Source of the DNA: Candidatus Competibacter phosphatis | GTDB taxonomy: Bacteria > Pseudomonadota > Gammaproteobacteria > Competibacterales > Competibacteraceae | NCBI RefSeq assembly: GCF_012939995.1 | Contig: NZ_SPMZ01000036.1 | Span: 1-64,000 of the forward strand | Length of the DNA stretch: 64,000 nt | Direction of reading: 5' to 3' | Shown: in pieces, positions 56,044-64,000 of the stretch | Numbering within the stretch: the first letter of the stretch is position 1 | Layout: each line of letters starts with the position of its first letter | Notes under the pieces: generated by a model | Told to the model about the DNA's origin: nothing | Database searches by the model: none | What the model saw: only the letters and a program-made list of their open reading frames with translations | Program-made: the position numbers and the translations under genes

Positions 56044-56754
56044 TCAGATATTGGTGGTACGGCTTGAATGAGCCAGTTGACTCAACGCGACGGGTTGCAG
56101 GAGGGTGATATAGCCCTGTTTGATGGCGAGCAGCCCTTCCGTTCGCCAGAGCCGCAGTTGTTTGTTGACACTCTCGCGGCTGGCGGCGACGAGGTTGCCG
56201 ATTTCCTGCTGCGAGAGCTTTTGATCGATGCGGACCCCTGCCGGGGTGACCGATCCCTGGGTTGCGGCCAGCTTGAGCAGCAGCCGAGCCAGGCGGGCGG
56301 GCAGATTCTGGAAAGCCAGCCGCTCGATGAAGTCGCTGGTGGTGCGTACCCGCCCGCACAGCACGGCGAGCAGGCGAATCGCGACTTGCGGATGGCGCTC
56401 CAGGAACGGGATGAAATCGGAACGCGCCAGCATGAACAGCACGCAATCTCCGACCGCGATGGCGTCTGCGGTGCGGGTCTGGCCGTCCAACAGGGCGATC
56501 TCACCGAAGCATTCCCCCGGCTGGGTCATGGCAAAAATCAACTCCTTGCCTTCATCGGACACGATGCTGATTTTGACCTGCCCCCGCAGCACCAGCATCA
56601 TGCCGTTGCCGGGGTCGCCCCGCTGAAAAATCGTCCGGCCGTCGTTAAATCGCCGCTCGACACCCAACAGGAGGAGTTGCTCGCGTTCGGTTGCCTCTAG
56701 GTGGCTGAATAGCTCATGTTGAGCTAAGGCAGTGCGTTTATCGATGGGCGGCAT
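56044..56754 (-). CDS. Crp/Fnr-family transcriptional regulator
   Basis: A 236-residue regulator. Residues 12-130 are a cyclic-nucleotide-binding domain with GNGMMLVLRGQVKISIVSDE and the phosphate-binding cassette FGEIALLDGQTRTADA, in which the FGE-AL-RTA residues expected for cAMP contact are kept. A dimerisation helix follows. The C-terminal winged helix has KLSQQEIGNLVAASRESVNK with recognition residues RESVNKQL. There are no N-terminal cysteines for an Fe-S cluster, so it is Crp-like rather than Fnr-like. A nucleotide cyclase is encoded 6 kb away in the same cluster, making cAMP or cGMP signalling plausible. The DUF928 gene ends 10 bases upstream. Confidence 0.88.
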   Translation of the reverse strand: MPPIDKRTALAQHELFSHLEATEREQLLLLGVERRFNDGRTIFQRGDPGNGMMLVLRGQVKISIVSDEGKELIFAMTQPGECFGEIALLDGQTRTADAIAVGDCVLFMLARSDFIPFLERHPQVAIRLLAVLCGRVRTTSDFIERLAFQNLPARLARLLLKLAATQGSVTPAGVRIDQKLSQQEIGNLVAASRESVNKQLRLWRTEGLLAIKQGYITLLQPVALSQLAHSSRTTNI

Positions 56755-56764
56755 TGGTTCCGGA

Positions 56765-57532
56765 TCATTCCGTCATTCTTCCAGGGTTGGCTCCCCGGTC
56801 ATCAGTAGCGGCGGTGTTCAATCCCACCTGTTCCAGCAAGGCTGCCCGCTGCTCCCGTAAGTGGCGATCCGCCGGGTCGGCGTCGATTTGCTCGGACAAT
56901 GTGCCGATGGCGTCGTACCAGAATCCTTCCTGGGCGTACAGAAACGGCAATGCCCTTGGATTGGCCCGACTTAGTTGGGTGGCGAGTGTTGGAGAGGGCT
57001 GAACCCGTTTGATCGTTCCGCTGGCGATGATGTCGCTCGCGCGCTGCTTGGGGTCGATCACGGCGGCGATGACCCATTGATACTCGACCTCGGGTTGGAG
57101 GGTGTGGTTGAGGGGTAGGGCGTGAATACCCGGCCGGGAGGCGGGTATTTTCATCTCGACCAGCGGTTTGATGGAGTGGTCGTCGTTCAGGGTGAATTCC
57201 ACCGGGGCGGTCACTGCCTGGGAAGCGTACCAATACAAGGTTGGCCGGGCCTGGTGGGTCAGGCCGGTGCTTTCAGGGGCGAGCACACTGAGGATCAATC
57301 CGCCGTCCGATCCGCCCCGGTTGGCGCCGCCGACCCGGGTGGCGGGCGCACCGCGCAGCGGCGGCCGGTAAACGGGTGTCTGACTGGCGGTGGGCGGTGG
57401 TTGCGCGGTTTGGGCGGCGGGTTTCGGTCGCGTGTTATCGACAGGGGGCTGCGTTTGCGCACGGCTGGGCGTTGCCAAGATGGGGAACACCAGGGCCAAG
57501 CCGACGAGTAGGGATATACGGAGTTTGCTCAT
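56765..57532 (-). CDS. DUF928 domain-containing exported protein
   Basis: A 255-residue protein with a Sec signal peptide (ISLLVGLALVFPILATPSRA), a proline/glutamine/threonine-rich linker (about 30-75) and a DUF928 domain: LSVLAPESTGLTHQARPTLY, WYASQAVTAPVEFTLNDD, ALPLNHTLQPEVEYQWVIAA and FWYDAIGTLSEQIDADP. DUF928 genes commonly sit beside CHAT proteases, CHASE2 cyclases and TPS haemagglutinins, as here. The function is unknown; a periplasmic or surface helper of the secretion/CHAT system is plausible. It lies between the TpsA gene and the Crp regulator with very short gaps, so all are probably one operon. Confidence 0.82.
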   Translation of the reverse strand: MSKLRISLLVGLALVFPILATPSRAQTQPPVDNTRPKPAAQTAQPPPTASQTPVYRPPLRGAPATRVGGANRGGSDGGLILSVLAPESTGLTHQARPTLYWYASQAVTAPVEFTLNDDHSIKPLVEMKIPASRPGIHALPLNHTLQPEVEYQWVIAAVIDPKQRASDIIASGTIKRVQPSPTLATQLSRANPRALPFLYAQEGFWYDAIGTLSEQIDADPADRHLREQRAALLEQVGLNTAATDDRGANPGRMTE

Positions 57533-57561
57533 GATGGGAAGTCTCTGGAGGCCAGACGTTG

Positions 57562-59794
57562 TCATCGATTGCCAAAGCCCTGGGCAGCGGTTGCGAACGT
57601 GGAGGCGGATGAGAGTGCGGGCGGTGTGGCCTCGCTCAGGGTCGGCGGCGCGGCGCGACAACGCACTGGGTGGGCGGTCGCTGGATCATCCGGACCGGGT
57701 AGCAGCCCGCCGCGCCCCTGCACGATGAAGCGGCTGCGGCTGTCTGGATCGCTGGTCCCGCAGCGGTCGCCGAGCTGGTCGGCGGCACTCAGGTAGTTGG
57801 TTGGTAGTACGGTTAGACTGCCGCTGAGGTCAGTGTTGGGGGTGTTGTTTTGTACGGTGCCGTCGTTGCCGGTGATGCGCGAGGAGGCATTCAGCACTTG
57901 ATCGGTGCTGGCGGCGTCGTGTAGGAACACCTCGGCGTTGATGAGGATGTTGCCGCCCCGACCCTGGTTGGCTTGGGCAGTAATAGTGCTGCCATTTAGG
58001 GCGACGATGTTGCCGCTGTTGATGGTGACGTTGCCGCCTTCGGTGTCGAAGCCGCCGTAGACGGTGGCGCTGATTGCACCGCCGTTGAACAGCCTGAGAC
58101 GAGCGACGTCGAGGGTGATGTTGCCGCCACTGGTCGTCGCCGAGGCGGCGCTGATCTGCCCACCGTTTCGCACCGTGAGGGTGTCGGCGATGGTCAGATT
58201 GATTGTGCCCCCATCACCCGCGGAGTCAGATTCGGCGCTACTGGCGATACCGGTAAAGAATGAAGTATTCCGGCCATCGATGAGCAGATTCCGCGCGGTG
58301 ATTGCCACGTCGCCAGCATTGCCGTCGCCGAAGGTGACGGCGCTGATGGCGCCGCCGTTTTGCACCGTGATGTTTTCGGCGATGTTCAGTTTGACCGCGC
58401 CCCCATTACCCGTGGAGTAGCGCTCAGTGCGGCTGCCGATGCCGGTAGAGGGATCATCGGCATTCTGGCCGTCGATGAGCAGATTCCGCGCCGTGATCGT
58501 TACGTCCCCAGCGTCGCCCGCGCCGGAGGTGGAGGCGCCGACTCGCCCGCCGTTTTGCACCGTGATGTTATCGGCGACAGTCAGTTTGACCGCGCCCCCG
58601 TCACCCGTGGAGCCGGACCCAGTGAGGCTGCCGATACCGGTAAGGACATGATGAACATTCTGGCCGTCGACGAGCACATTCCGCGCCGTGATCGTCACAT
58701 CCCCGGCCTGACCTGAACTAGAGGTCCCGGTGGTGATCCCGCTGCCATTGAGTATATTCAGGTCATGGGCGGAAAAACTGATTGAGCCGCCTGTCCCCGA
58801 GCCCCGCACACCGGCGCCAAGCCAGGCGCCTTGATCGAACCGGACATTTCCGGCTATTGCGACATCCACATCCCGTCCAGCCCGCGCCCCATGGGTATCG
58901 GCGAATACCCCTCCCCCCTCGATTGACCCACCGTCCACCGCGAATGAAGATGGCTCCACCGCCTTCGCCGCTGGTGTCGAGATCGCCCAAGGGTATTTCG
59001 CCAAGCGGTTCGCCAATATCGACCGTCACCCGCGCCACTACCGGATCGCGCTCTATTGTCAATGCCCCCAGCGTACCAAAGCCCTGCATCACCAAATCAT
59101 GGTCCGTGGGCAGCACCTCCCCGGCCGAACCGACCGTCGCCAGGTCGATCCGCCCCGCCGGGGCGTACAGTGTGGCATTGTTCAGCGTGATGTCCCCACC
59201 GATCAGAGACAGGGTTTGTCCGTCCGGCACGCGCAGGAAACCACCGTTGACGGTGATCGGCGCGGGCGGGTCGAGAAAACCAAACGCCGCCACTGGCGCG
59301 ACCGTCAGCACGCTGTTGCCGGGAGTATGGGCATCGAATCGCCCGCCGTCGCCCAGGCGCAGATAATCGGCGGTACTGACATGCACCGAACCGGACACAT
59401 CCAGCGTGGCATTCTCCCCGAACAGCAGCCCCGCTGGATTGAGCAGGTACAGATTCGCCCCCGGAATGGTCGAGCGGATCATCCCGTCAATGAACGAGGC
59501 TTCACCGCCGGTGACCCGGCCGATGATGTTGTTCACCGAATTGGGACCGCTGAAGGTGGCGGATTCGCCGGTATCGATGGAGAACTGGCCGAAGCTGTGG
59601 AACAGGTTGCCGCCTACCTGCTGGCCCAGATCGGCGGGAATCTGATAATTCGGCCCTGGCAGCGCCCCGCCCTGGCCCAGCGTGCCGTCCGTGGTTACTC
59701 CAGCGTGGGTGGGAAGCGCGAGGGTCATGGTGAATGCGGTTGCGGCTATACCGATAAGACACCGCCGGGTGTCGGTAAAACGGGATGTGTTCAT
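57562..59794 (-). CDS. filamentous haemagglutinin-type exoprotein (TpsA), frameshifted
   Basis: About 744 residues over two frames. A signal peptide (CLIGIAATAFTMTLALPTHA) is followed by the TPS secretion domain: NLFHSFGQFSIDTGESATFS, NNIIGRVTGGEASFIDGMIR and NLYLLNPAGLLFGENATL. The passenger is a right-handed beta-helix with three tandem 65-residue repeats. The frames switch near 58945 at a G-rich stretch where IFIR must join VDGGSIEGGGVFAD. Removing one G is enough, but a few residues may also be missing. The C-terminus ends with a short Pro/Ala-rich tail, with no autotransporter barrel, so it needs a TpsB partner; one is encoded 5 kb upstream. It follows the CHAT gene after 11 bases. Confidence 0.85.
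58129..58713 (-). repeat. three tandem 65-codon repeats in the TpsA passenger
   Basis: Units start at 58713, 58518 and 58323 on the minus strand. Each begins G-x-AGDV-ITARN-L-DG-N and passes through TGI-S to GDGG and a LTIAD-TV-NGG-type strand. The first two are closest. They encode successive turns of a beta-helix and point to growth by duplication. Confidence 0.85.
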
Positions 59795-59805
59795 GGGAGA
59801 TGACC

Positions 59806-62013
59806 TCACAGCCAGTTGCCGATCAACAGGAACGGCGACCAATAGCCAGGGTGCTGGTAGCGCTGGTCGGCCAGCAATCGGACTTGCGCCCGTTGCAATG
59901 CCTTAGCCTTGGACAAGTCCGGGTTTCGCAACTGCCGGTAGAACTCAGTCACCAGCAACGACGATGCTTGATCGTTGATGAACCACAGAGTTGCCAACGC
60001 ACTACGAGCGCCAGCCTTGACCGCGACGCCCGCCAGCCCCAGCGCGGCGCGGTCGTCGCCGGCTGCGGTCTGGCAGGCGCTCAGCGTTAGCAGTTCCACC
60101 GGTTGGTCCCGGTATTGGCTGAGCGCCATGAAGCGCTCCAGCCGGTCCAGGGTCAGCTTGTCGTCAAAGGTCAATAGGAAAGTATTGCGCACGTCGCCGG
60201 CAAACTCGCCGTGCGAGGCGATGTGAACGATGGAATAGGGTGTTTCCCGCAATTCCCGCTGGACGGTCGCCAAGTCAAAATCCTCATTTTCCAACACGGT
60301 GCCACCGTAAGCGGCGTGAATGGCGTCCAGCTCTCCTTGCACGTAGTTCAGTGGCGGGAAACCCTGCACCGTTTCGGTCAGGCCGTTGAGTAAGGGCCGA
60401 ATTTTCTGACGCGGGATCGGACGCAGATCGGTCAGGGTCAGGCCGGGCGTGGTGGCGATCGCGTAGCGGCTGATCAGAAAGCCCTGACCGTCGTGCAGGG
60501 CCGCCAGCGGCACGGTGCGCAACGGCCCATCCGGCACGATGACCAGCGTTTCGACTCGCCGGGCGTCTAGTTCGTCTTGCAACGGGCCGATCAGCCAGCC
60601 GTGCAAGCGTTGGGCGAGCGGCAGATATTCGCGACTGGTGCGTTTCTCCAGAGTACGCCGGAATTCGTGCACGGTATTGGTAAAAGTGTCGCGGTCCACC
60701 CGCACTGTAACCTGCTGAATGCCGTCCGCGGTGTTCAACAGCACTTCCAGTCGGTCGGGCAGCAAGATCGGATACAGCACGGCGGTGCGCGGTGGCGGCC
60801 GTTCCAGGGCGACGGTGCGCGATTGCAGCGCGGTCACGCATTCGTCCCGGAAGTAGTCGCGCACCTCGGCGGTTTTCAGCGCCTCCATGGTATCGCGCGC
60901 GGCCCGAAGATCCGCTTCGCGGGCGGCGGCCGGCTGGCCGGCGGCGCGTTGCAACAGGAGGTCGGCCAGTTCCAGGAACGCATCGCCGACGCTGGCCCGG
61001 AAGGAAACGGCCTCACTCGCCCATGCCGGGATCAAGTCCTGGCGGATGGATTGTAGGTTCGCGACTGCCTGCCGGTAGGCCAGAATGGCGCCGTCACGGT
61101 CGCCCTGGGTTTTGAGCAGGCGGCCGATTTGCCATTGCCAGCGGTACAGTAGTTCCGGGGCGTCGGCTTGCTGGGCGACGAACGCGGCTTGCCGATACAG
61201 CATCAGCGCCTCGGCGGGATGACCCTCATCCTGTTGCAACCACGCCTGATAGCCCAAGGCGTACGACAGGCCGGGCTGGTCGTCCAGCGTACGGGCCATG
61301 ATGGCGGCGGCGGTGAAATCCTGGAGGGACTGGGTTCGTTGCGGAGCGGACGCGCCGGGCAGCGTGCGGCGCAGTTGGCCGATGGCGAGCAGGTGATACA
61401 CCTTGTCGTGACTGGCGGGCAGGGTTGGCAGCAGCCGGGCGGCTTCGGCCAACAAGGTGCCGACGCGGCGGTTCTCCCCGTCCCGCGCGGCCTGGCGGGC
61501 GTTGTTGATCAGCACGGCGACGATCAGTGGCCCGTCTTGCACCTGTCGGGCCAGGGTCAAGCTGTCCTCATAGGCGGTGCGAGCGGCGCGGTCGTCGCCT
61601 TGCCCGGTAGCCAGATTGCCCAAGTGGTTAAGGCTCGTGGCCGCGATGCGCGGTGCGTTGGCTTGCCGGGCCAGAGCCACGCTGTTTTCCAGTATCCGGC
61701 GGGCGTCCTCGCTCGCGCCGGTCAGCCGCAGGGTCTCGCCCAATTCACCTAGCACGACGGCGCGACGGGCCGGGTCGTCCAGAGATTCGGCCAGCGGTTG
61801 CGCGGCGCGCAGCGCAGCGAGGGCGTTGCGGGACTGACCCGAGGCCCGATAGGCGTCAGCCTGTTGCAACAGGGCATCGATTCGTTCGGTGCGCGCTTCG
61901 GTCTCGGTGGCTGATGGTGATGCGGCGACTGCGGCCAGCAGCCAGAAAACCAGCAGAGCAACCGGCGCGACCAATGGCGGAAGTGGCAAAAATCGATGTG
62001 CGCGATGGTTCAT
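59806..62013 (-). CDS. CHAT-domain protease-like protein with TPR repeats
   Basis: A 735-residue protein. A hydrophobic start (LVAPVALLVFWLLAAVAASP) suggests export or a membrane anchor. Residues 40-330 contain tetratricopeptide repeats, e.g. AYRASGQSRNALAALRAAQP and AARTAYEDSLTLARQVQDG. The C-terminal CHAT (caspase-like) domain has the catalytic histidine in IVHIASHGEF and the cysteine in LLTLSACQTAAGD, with LATLWFINDQASSLLVTEFY after it. CHAT proteases act in regulated proteolysis, including gasdermin and CRISPR-linked craspase systems. Here the neighbours are a TpsA exoprotein, DUF928, a Crp regulator and a CHASE2 cyclase, a recurrent association. Possible targets are the exoprotein or surface proteins; this is inference. 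Confidence 0.9.
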   Translation of the reverse strand: MNHRAHRFLPLPPLVAPVALLVFWLLAAVAASPSATETEARTERIDALLQQADAYRASGQSRNALAALRAAQPLAESLDDPARRAVVLGELGETLRLTGASEDARRILENSVALARQANAPRIAATSLNHLGNLATGQGDDRAARTAYEDSLTLARQVQDGPLIVAVLINNARQAARDGENRRVGTLLAEAARLLPTLPASHDKVYHLLAIGQLRRTLPGASAPQRTQSLQDFTAAAIMARTLDDQPGLSYALGYQAWLQQDEGHPAEALMLYRQAAFVAQQADAPELLYRWQWQIGRLLKTQGDRDGAILAYRQAVANLQSIRQDLIPAWASEAVSFRASVGDAFLELADLLLQRAAGQPAAAREADLRAARDTMEALKTAEVRDYFRDECVTALQSRTVALERPPPRTAVLYPILLPDRLEVLLNTADGIQQVTVRVDRDTFTNTVHEFRRTLEKRTSREYLPLAQRLHGWLIGPLQDELDARRVETLVIVPDGPLRTVPLAALHDGQGFLISRYAIATTPGLTLTDLRPIPRQKIRPLLNGLTETVQGFPPLNYVQGELDAIHAAYGGTVLENEDFDLATVQRELRETPYSIVHIASHGEFAGDVRNTFLLTFDDKLTLDRLERFMALSQYRDQPVELLTLSACQTAAGDDRAALGLAGVAVKAGARSALATLWFINDQASSLLVTEFYRQLRNPDLSKAKALQRAQVRLLADQRYQHPGYWSPFLLIGNWL

Positions 62014-62234
62014 GATGGAATGCTCGCTCTCGCGCTCCCGATAAATCTCATTTAAATATAATAGTCAAGCGATGTTTATAAGATCAATAAAAACAAATAG
62101 TTGATTAATGTTAATTGGTCAATGCATCGACAGGCCCATACGGTTGATGCGTGTGTCTCGGGAGGCAACAACGATTAAGAGACTGATGCGAAATTTGTCT
62201 CTTTTTCAAAATGGTAAGCTGTTGTGAGAAACCC

Positions 62235-64000
62235 ATGATCCGGGTCGATAAGGCACGGTGGCGATGGCTTCCGGAGCGACTGACCCGCTGGCGTGCACCG
62301 GTCGTGTGCTTGTTGCTTGGCCACCTGGTGTTCGCCGGTATGGTGGGTCTGTGGCAGGCTGGCATGCTGCAAGCTCTGGAACTGCTTGGCTACGATCAGG
62401 GCTTGCGCTGGCAGGCGCCGGCGCCGCTCGACGAGCGGATCGTGCTGATCGGCGAGACGGAAGCCGACATCCATCGTTGGGGATATCCACTGCCGGATGG
62501 CGTTTTGGCCGAAGCACTGGAACGTTTGGCGCAAGGGCGACCGCGCGTGATCGGTGTCGATAAATACCGCGATATCCCGGTGCCTCCGGGCAGCGAGCGC
62601 TTGGACCAGGTGCTCCGCCGCCATCCGGAGATCGTCTGGGTGACGAAATTCGGCAATTTCGCCGCTCACGATCCCGCCGTGGCTCCGCCCCCCGCTCTGG
62701 CGGACACCGATCGGACGGGCTTCAGCGATATTCCCATCGACGAGGACGGCCTGACCCGACGCGGGCTGCTGTTTCTCGATGATGGTCGGCAGGTTTCCAC
62801 CGCCTTCGCCCTGGTCATGGCTCTGCGTTATCTGCGGCCGGAGCGCATCGTTCCCCAGGGTGACTCCCAATATTCCGACCATCTGCGGCTGGGCGCGACC
62901 ACGATTCCGCCGCTGGAGACGGACGCGGGGGCCTACGTTCGTGCCGATACCGCCGGCTATCAATACCTGCTGGACTATCGGAGCCGATTGAGCGCCGCGC
63001 GGATTTACACTCTGACCGACCTGCTGCAAGGGCGGCTGCCAGCGGTGCAACTCGCCGATAAGATCGTGTTGCTGGGCGGAATGGCGGAGAGCCTGCGCGA
63101 CGATTTTCAGATCCCCACCCGTCGTTTTTTGGCCGATGCGTTGTCGTTTCCAATACCAGCGGGCGGCGCCAACGGACGGATCGCCGGGGTCGTGCTCCAC
63201 GCCCTGCAGGTCGATCAGTTACTGCGGTTCGCCTTGGCGGGCGATTCCCCCATCCGTGGCCTGCCGGACTGTGCCGAGGCCGGCTGGTTGTGGCTGTGGT
63301 GCCTGGCCGGAGCCGGGTTGGCTTTGAGTCGAGTCCGTTTCTGGGGCCTGCTGACGTTGATGGCGGGTGCGCTGATCCTGTTGGCGGGAATTTGGTGGAT
63401 CGTTTTCCTGCATCAAATCTGGTTGCCACTGGCCGCGCCGGTATTGGGGCTGACCGCCGCCGTCGCCCTGTCCGCCGCCTATCTCTCGGTGCACGATCAT
63501 GTCGAGCGTCGCTTGTTGATGAGCCTGTTCGCTCGCCAGGCCGCGCCGGAGGTGGCGGATATGCTTTGGCGGGAACGTGCTCGGCTGGTTGCGGGCGGAC
63601 GACTGCTGCCCCAACACTTGACCGCCACTGTGTTGTTTGCCGATATCCGGGGGTTCGCCTCGATCGCCGAAAACCTGGAGCCGGCCCAACTCATGGATTG
63701 GTTGAACGTTTACATGGCGGCGATGACGCAAGCGGTCATGGCGCATGGCGGGATGGTCAGGCAATACGTCGGCGATGAAGTCATGGCCTTATTCGGAGTG
63801 CCTGCCCCGCGTCGGGTCGAGGCGGAGGTCGCCAGGGATGCGGCGCGGGCGGTTGAGTGTGCCTTGGCGATGGGCGAGCGTCTGCGGCAATTGAACGCGG
63901 ATTGGGCGCAACACGGATTGCCGGTCGCCGCCGTGCGGATCGGTATTTACACCGGACCGCTGGTGGCGGGCAGTCTGGGGGACAGCCAGCGTTTTGAATA
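62235..64000 (+). CDS. CHASE2-domain adenylate/guanylate cyclase (cut by window end)
   Basis: The frame is open from ATG 62235 to the end of the window (588 complete codons). An N-terminal hydrophobic helix (APVVCLLLGHLVFAGMVGLW) leads to a CHASE2 extracytoplasmic sensor (RIVLIGETEADIHRWGYPLP; KIVLLGGMAESLRDDFQIP). Three membrane helices follow near residues 355-420, then a class III cyclase domain with TATVLFADIRGFASIAENLE and VRQYVGDEVMALFGVPAP, including both metal-binding aspartates. Substrate-choosing residues near the C-terminus are only partly in the window, so cAMP versus cGMP cannot be decided. It diverges from the CHAT gene; the 220-base gap is AT-rich and should hold both promoters. 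It is a likely signal source for the Crp-type regulator. Confidence 0.92.
   Translation, partial: MIRVDKARWRWLPERLTRWRAPVVCLLLGHLVFAGMVGLWQAGMLQALELLGYDQGLRWQAPAPLDERIVLIGETEADIHRWGYPLPDGVLAEALERLAQGRPRVIGVDKYRDIPVPPGSERLDQVLRRHPEIVWVTKFGNFAAHDPAVAPPPALADTDRTGFSDIPIDEDGLTRRGLLFLDDGRQVSTAFALVMALRYLRPERIVPQGDSQYSDHLRLGATTIPPLETDAGAYVRADTAGYQYLLDYRSRLSAARIYTLTDLLQGRLPAVQLADKIVLLGGMAESLRDDFQIPTRRFLADALSFPIPAGGANGRIAGVVLHALQVDQLLRFALAGDSPIRGLPDCAEAGWLWLWCLAGAGLALSRVRFWGLLTLMAGALILLAGIWWIVFLHQIWLPLAAPVLGLTAAVALSAAYLSVHDHVERRLLMSLFARQAAPEVADMLWRERARLVAGGRLLPQHLTATVLFADIRGFASIAENLEPAQLMDWLNVYMAAMTQAVMAHGGMVRQYVGDEVMALFGVPAPRRVEAEVARDAARAVECALAMGERLRQLNADWAQHGLPVAAVRIGIYTGPLVAGSLGDSQRFE

Noticed and set aside
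57562-59794. CRISPR-like or satellite repeats in the GC-rich TpsA region
   Set aside because: The periodicity is explained by three diverged 65-codon protein repeats; no short identical direct repeats with unique spacers exist anywhere in the window.

Overview
The window is mostly high-GC chromosomal DNA with several AT-rich accessory patches (about 1-520, 28.8-30.4 kb, 37.4-40 kb and 52.7-55.2 kb). Gene content (dapD/dapE, AmtB, MalY/PatB, uup, two-partner secretion genes, a membrane-anchored OtsA, and a TreS-maltokinase/GlgE/GlgC/GlgX set) points to a gammaproteobacterium that invests heavily in trehalose and glycogen. A glycogen-accumulating lineage such as the Competibacteraceae would fit, but that is an inference from gene content, not from a marker gene. 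No rRNA, tRNA or CRISPR array was found.

Layout. 0-1.3 kb: an unrecognised AT-rich ORF and a decayed higBA toxin-antitoxin pair. 1.3-9.5 kb (minus): spondin-domain protein, sensor kinase and response regulator, TauE/SafE-type exporter, otsB, a sensor-fused otsA, dapE. 9.5-12.9 kb: a LysM protein with an exported partner, facing an alpha/beta hydrolase that also ends in LysM. 13-23.2 kb: dapD, then glgE, treS-mak, glgC, glgX. 23.2-30.8 kb: vapBC remnant, uup, periplasmic katG, a transposase scrap, a cysteine-rich secreted protein and a dead GFA gene. 30.9-48 kb (minus): a retron-centred accessory locus. 48.3-52.6 kb: amtB, patB, a TpsB transporter. 52.8-55.8 kb: haem peroxidase, a small hypothetical and a methyltransferase. 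56-64 kb: Crp-family regulator, DUF928 protein, TpsA-type filamentous haemagglutinin, CHAT protease and a CHASE2 adenylate/guanylate cyclase cut by the window end.

The most striking system is the retron. A reverse transcriptase with the retron hallmarks NAxxH, YADD and VTG is preceded by a 276-nt element bounded by 28-bp complementary ends (one mismatch) and containing a long hairpin with a perfect 29-bp core: the expected a1-msr-msd-a2 layout. Around it lie a SWIM zinc-finger protein, a WGR-domain protein and a HEAT/ARM-repeat protein. Beyond a 3.4-kb block of DUF262, HicAB and TacAT genes comes a 2184-residue WD40-plus-HEAT protein. The set resembles the retron class I remember as type XIII (ARM plus WH-SWIM), here with a WGR subunit and possibly a giant WD40-HEAT partner.

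Metabolic logic: OtsA/OtsB make trehalose; TreS turns trehalose into maltose; the fused maltokinase makes maltose-1-phosphate; GlgE polymerises it into alpha-glucan; GlgC feeds the ADP-glucose route; GlgX debranches. No glgB or glgA is in the window.

Caution for every reader: at least a dozen otherwise intact genes are interrupted by single-base length differences in homopolymer runs, nearly always one base too long. The simplest explanation is systematic homopolymer error in this assembly. Such genes are annotated here as single genes with the frameshift noted, whereas losses of a different kind (higBA, vapC, the GFA gene) are called pseudogenes.
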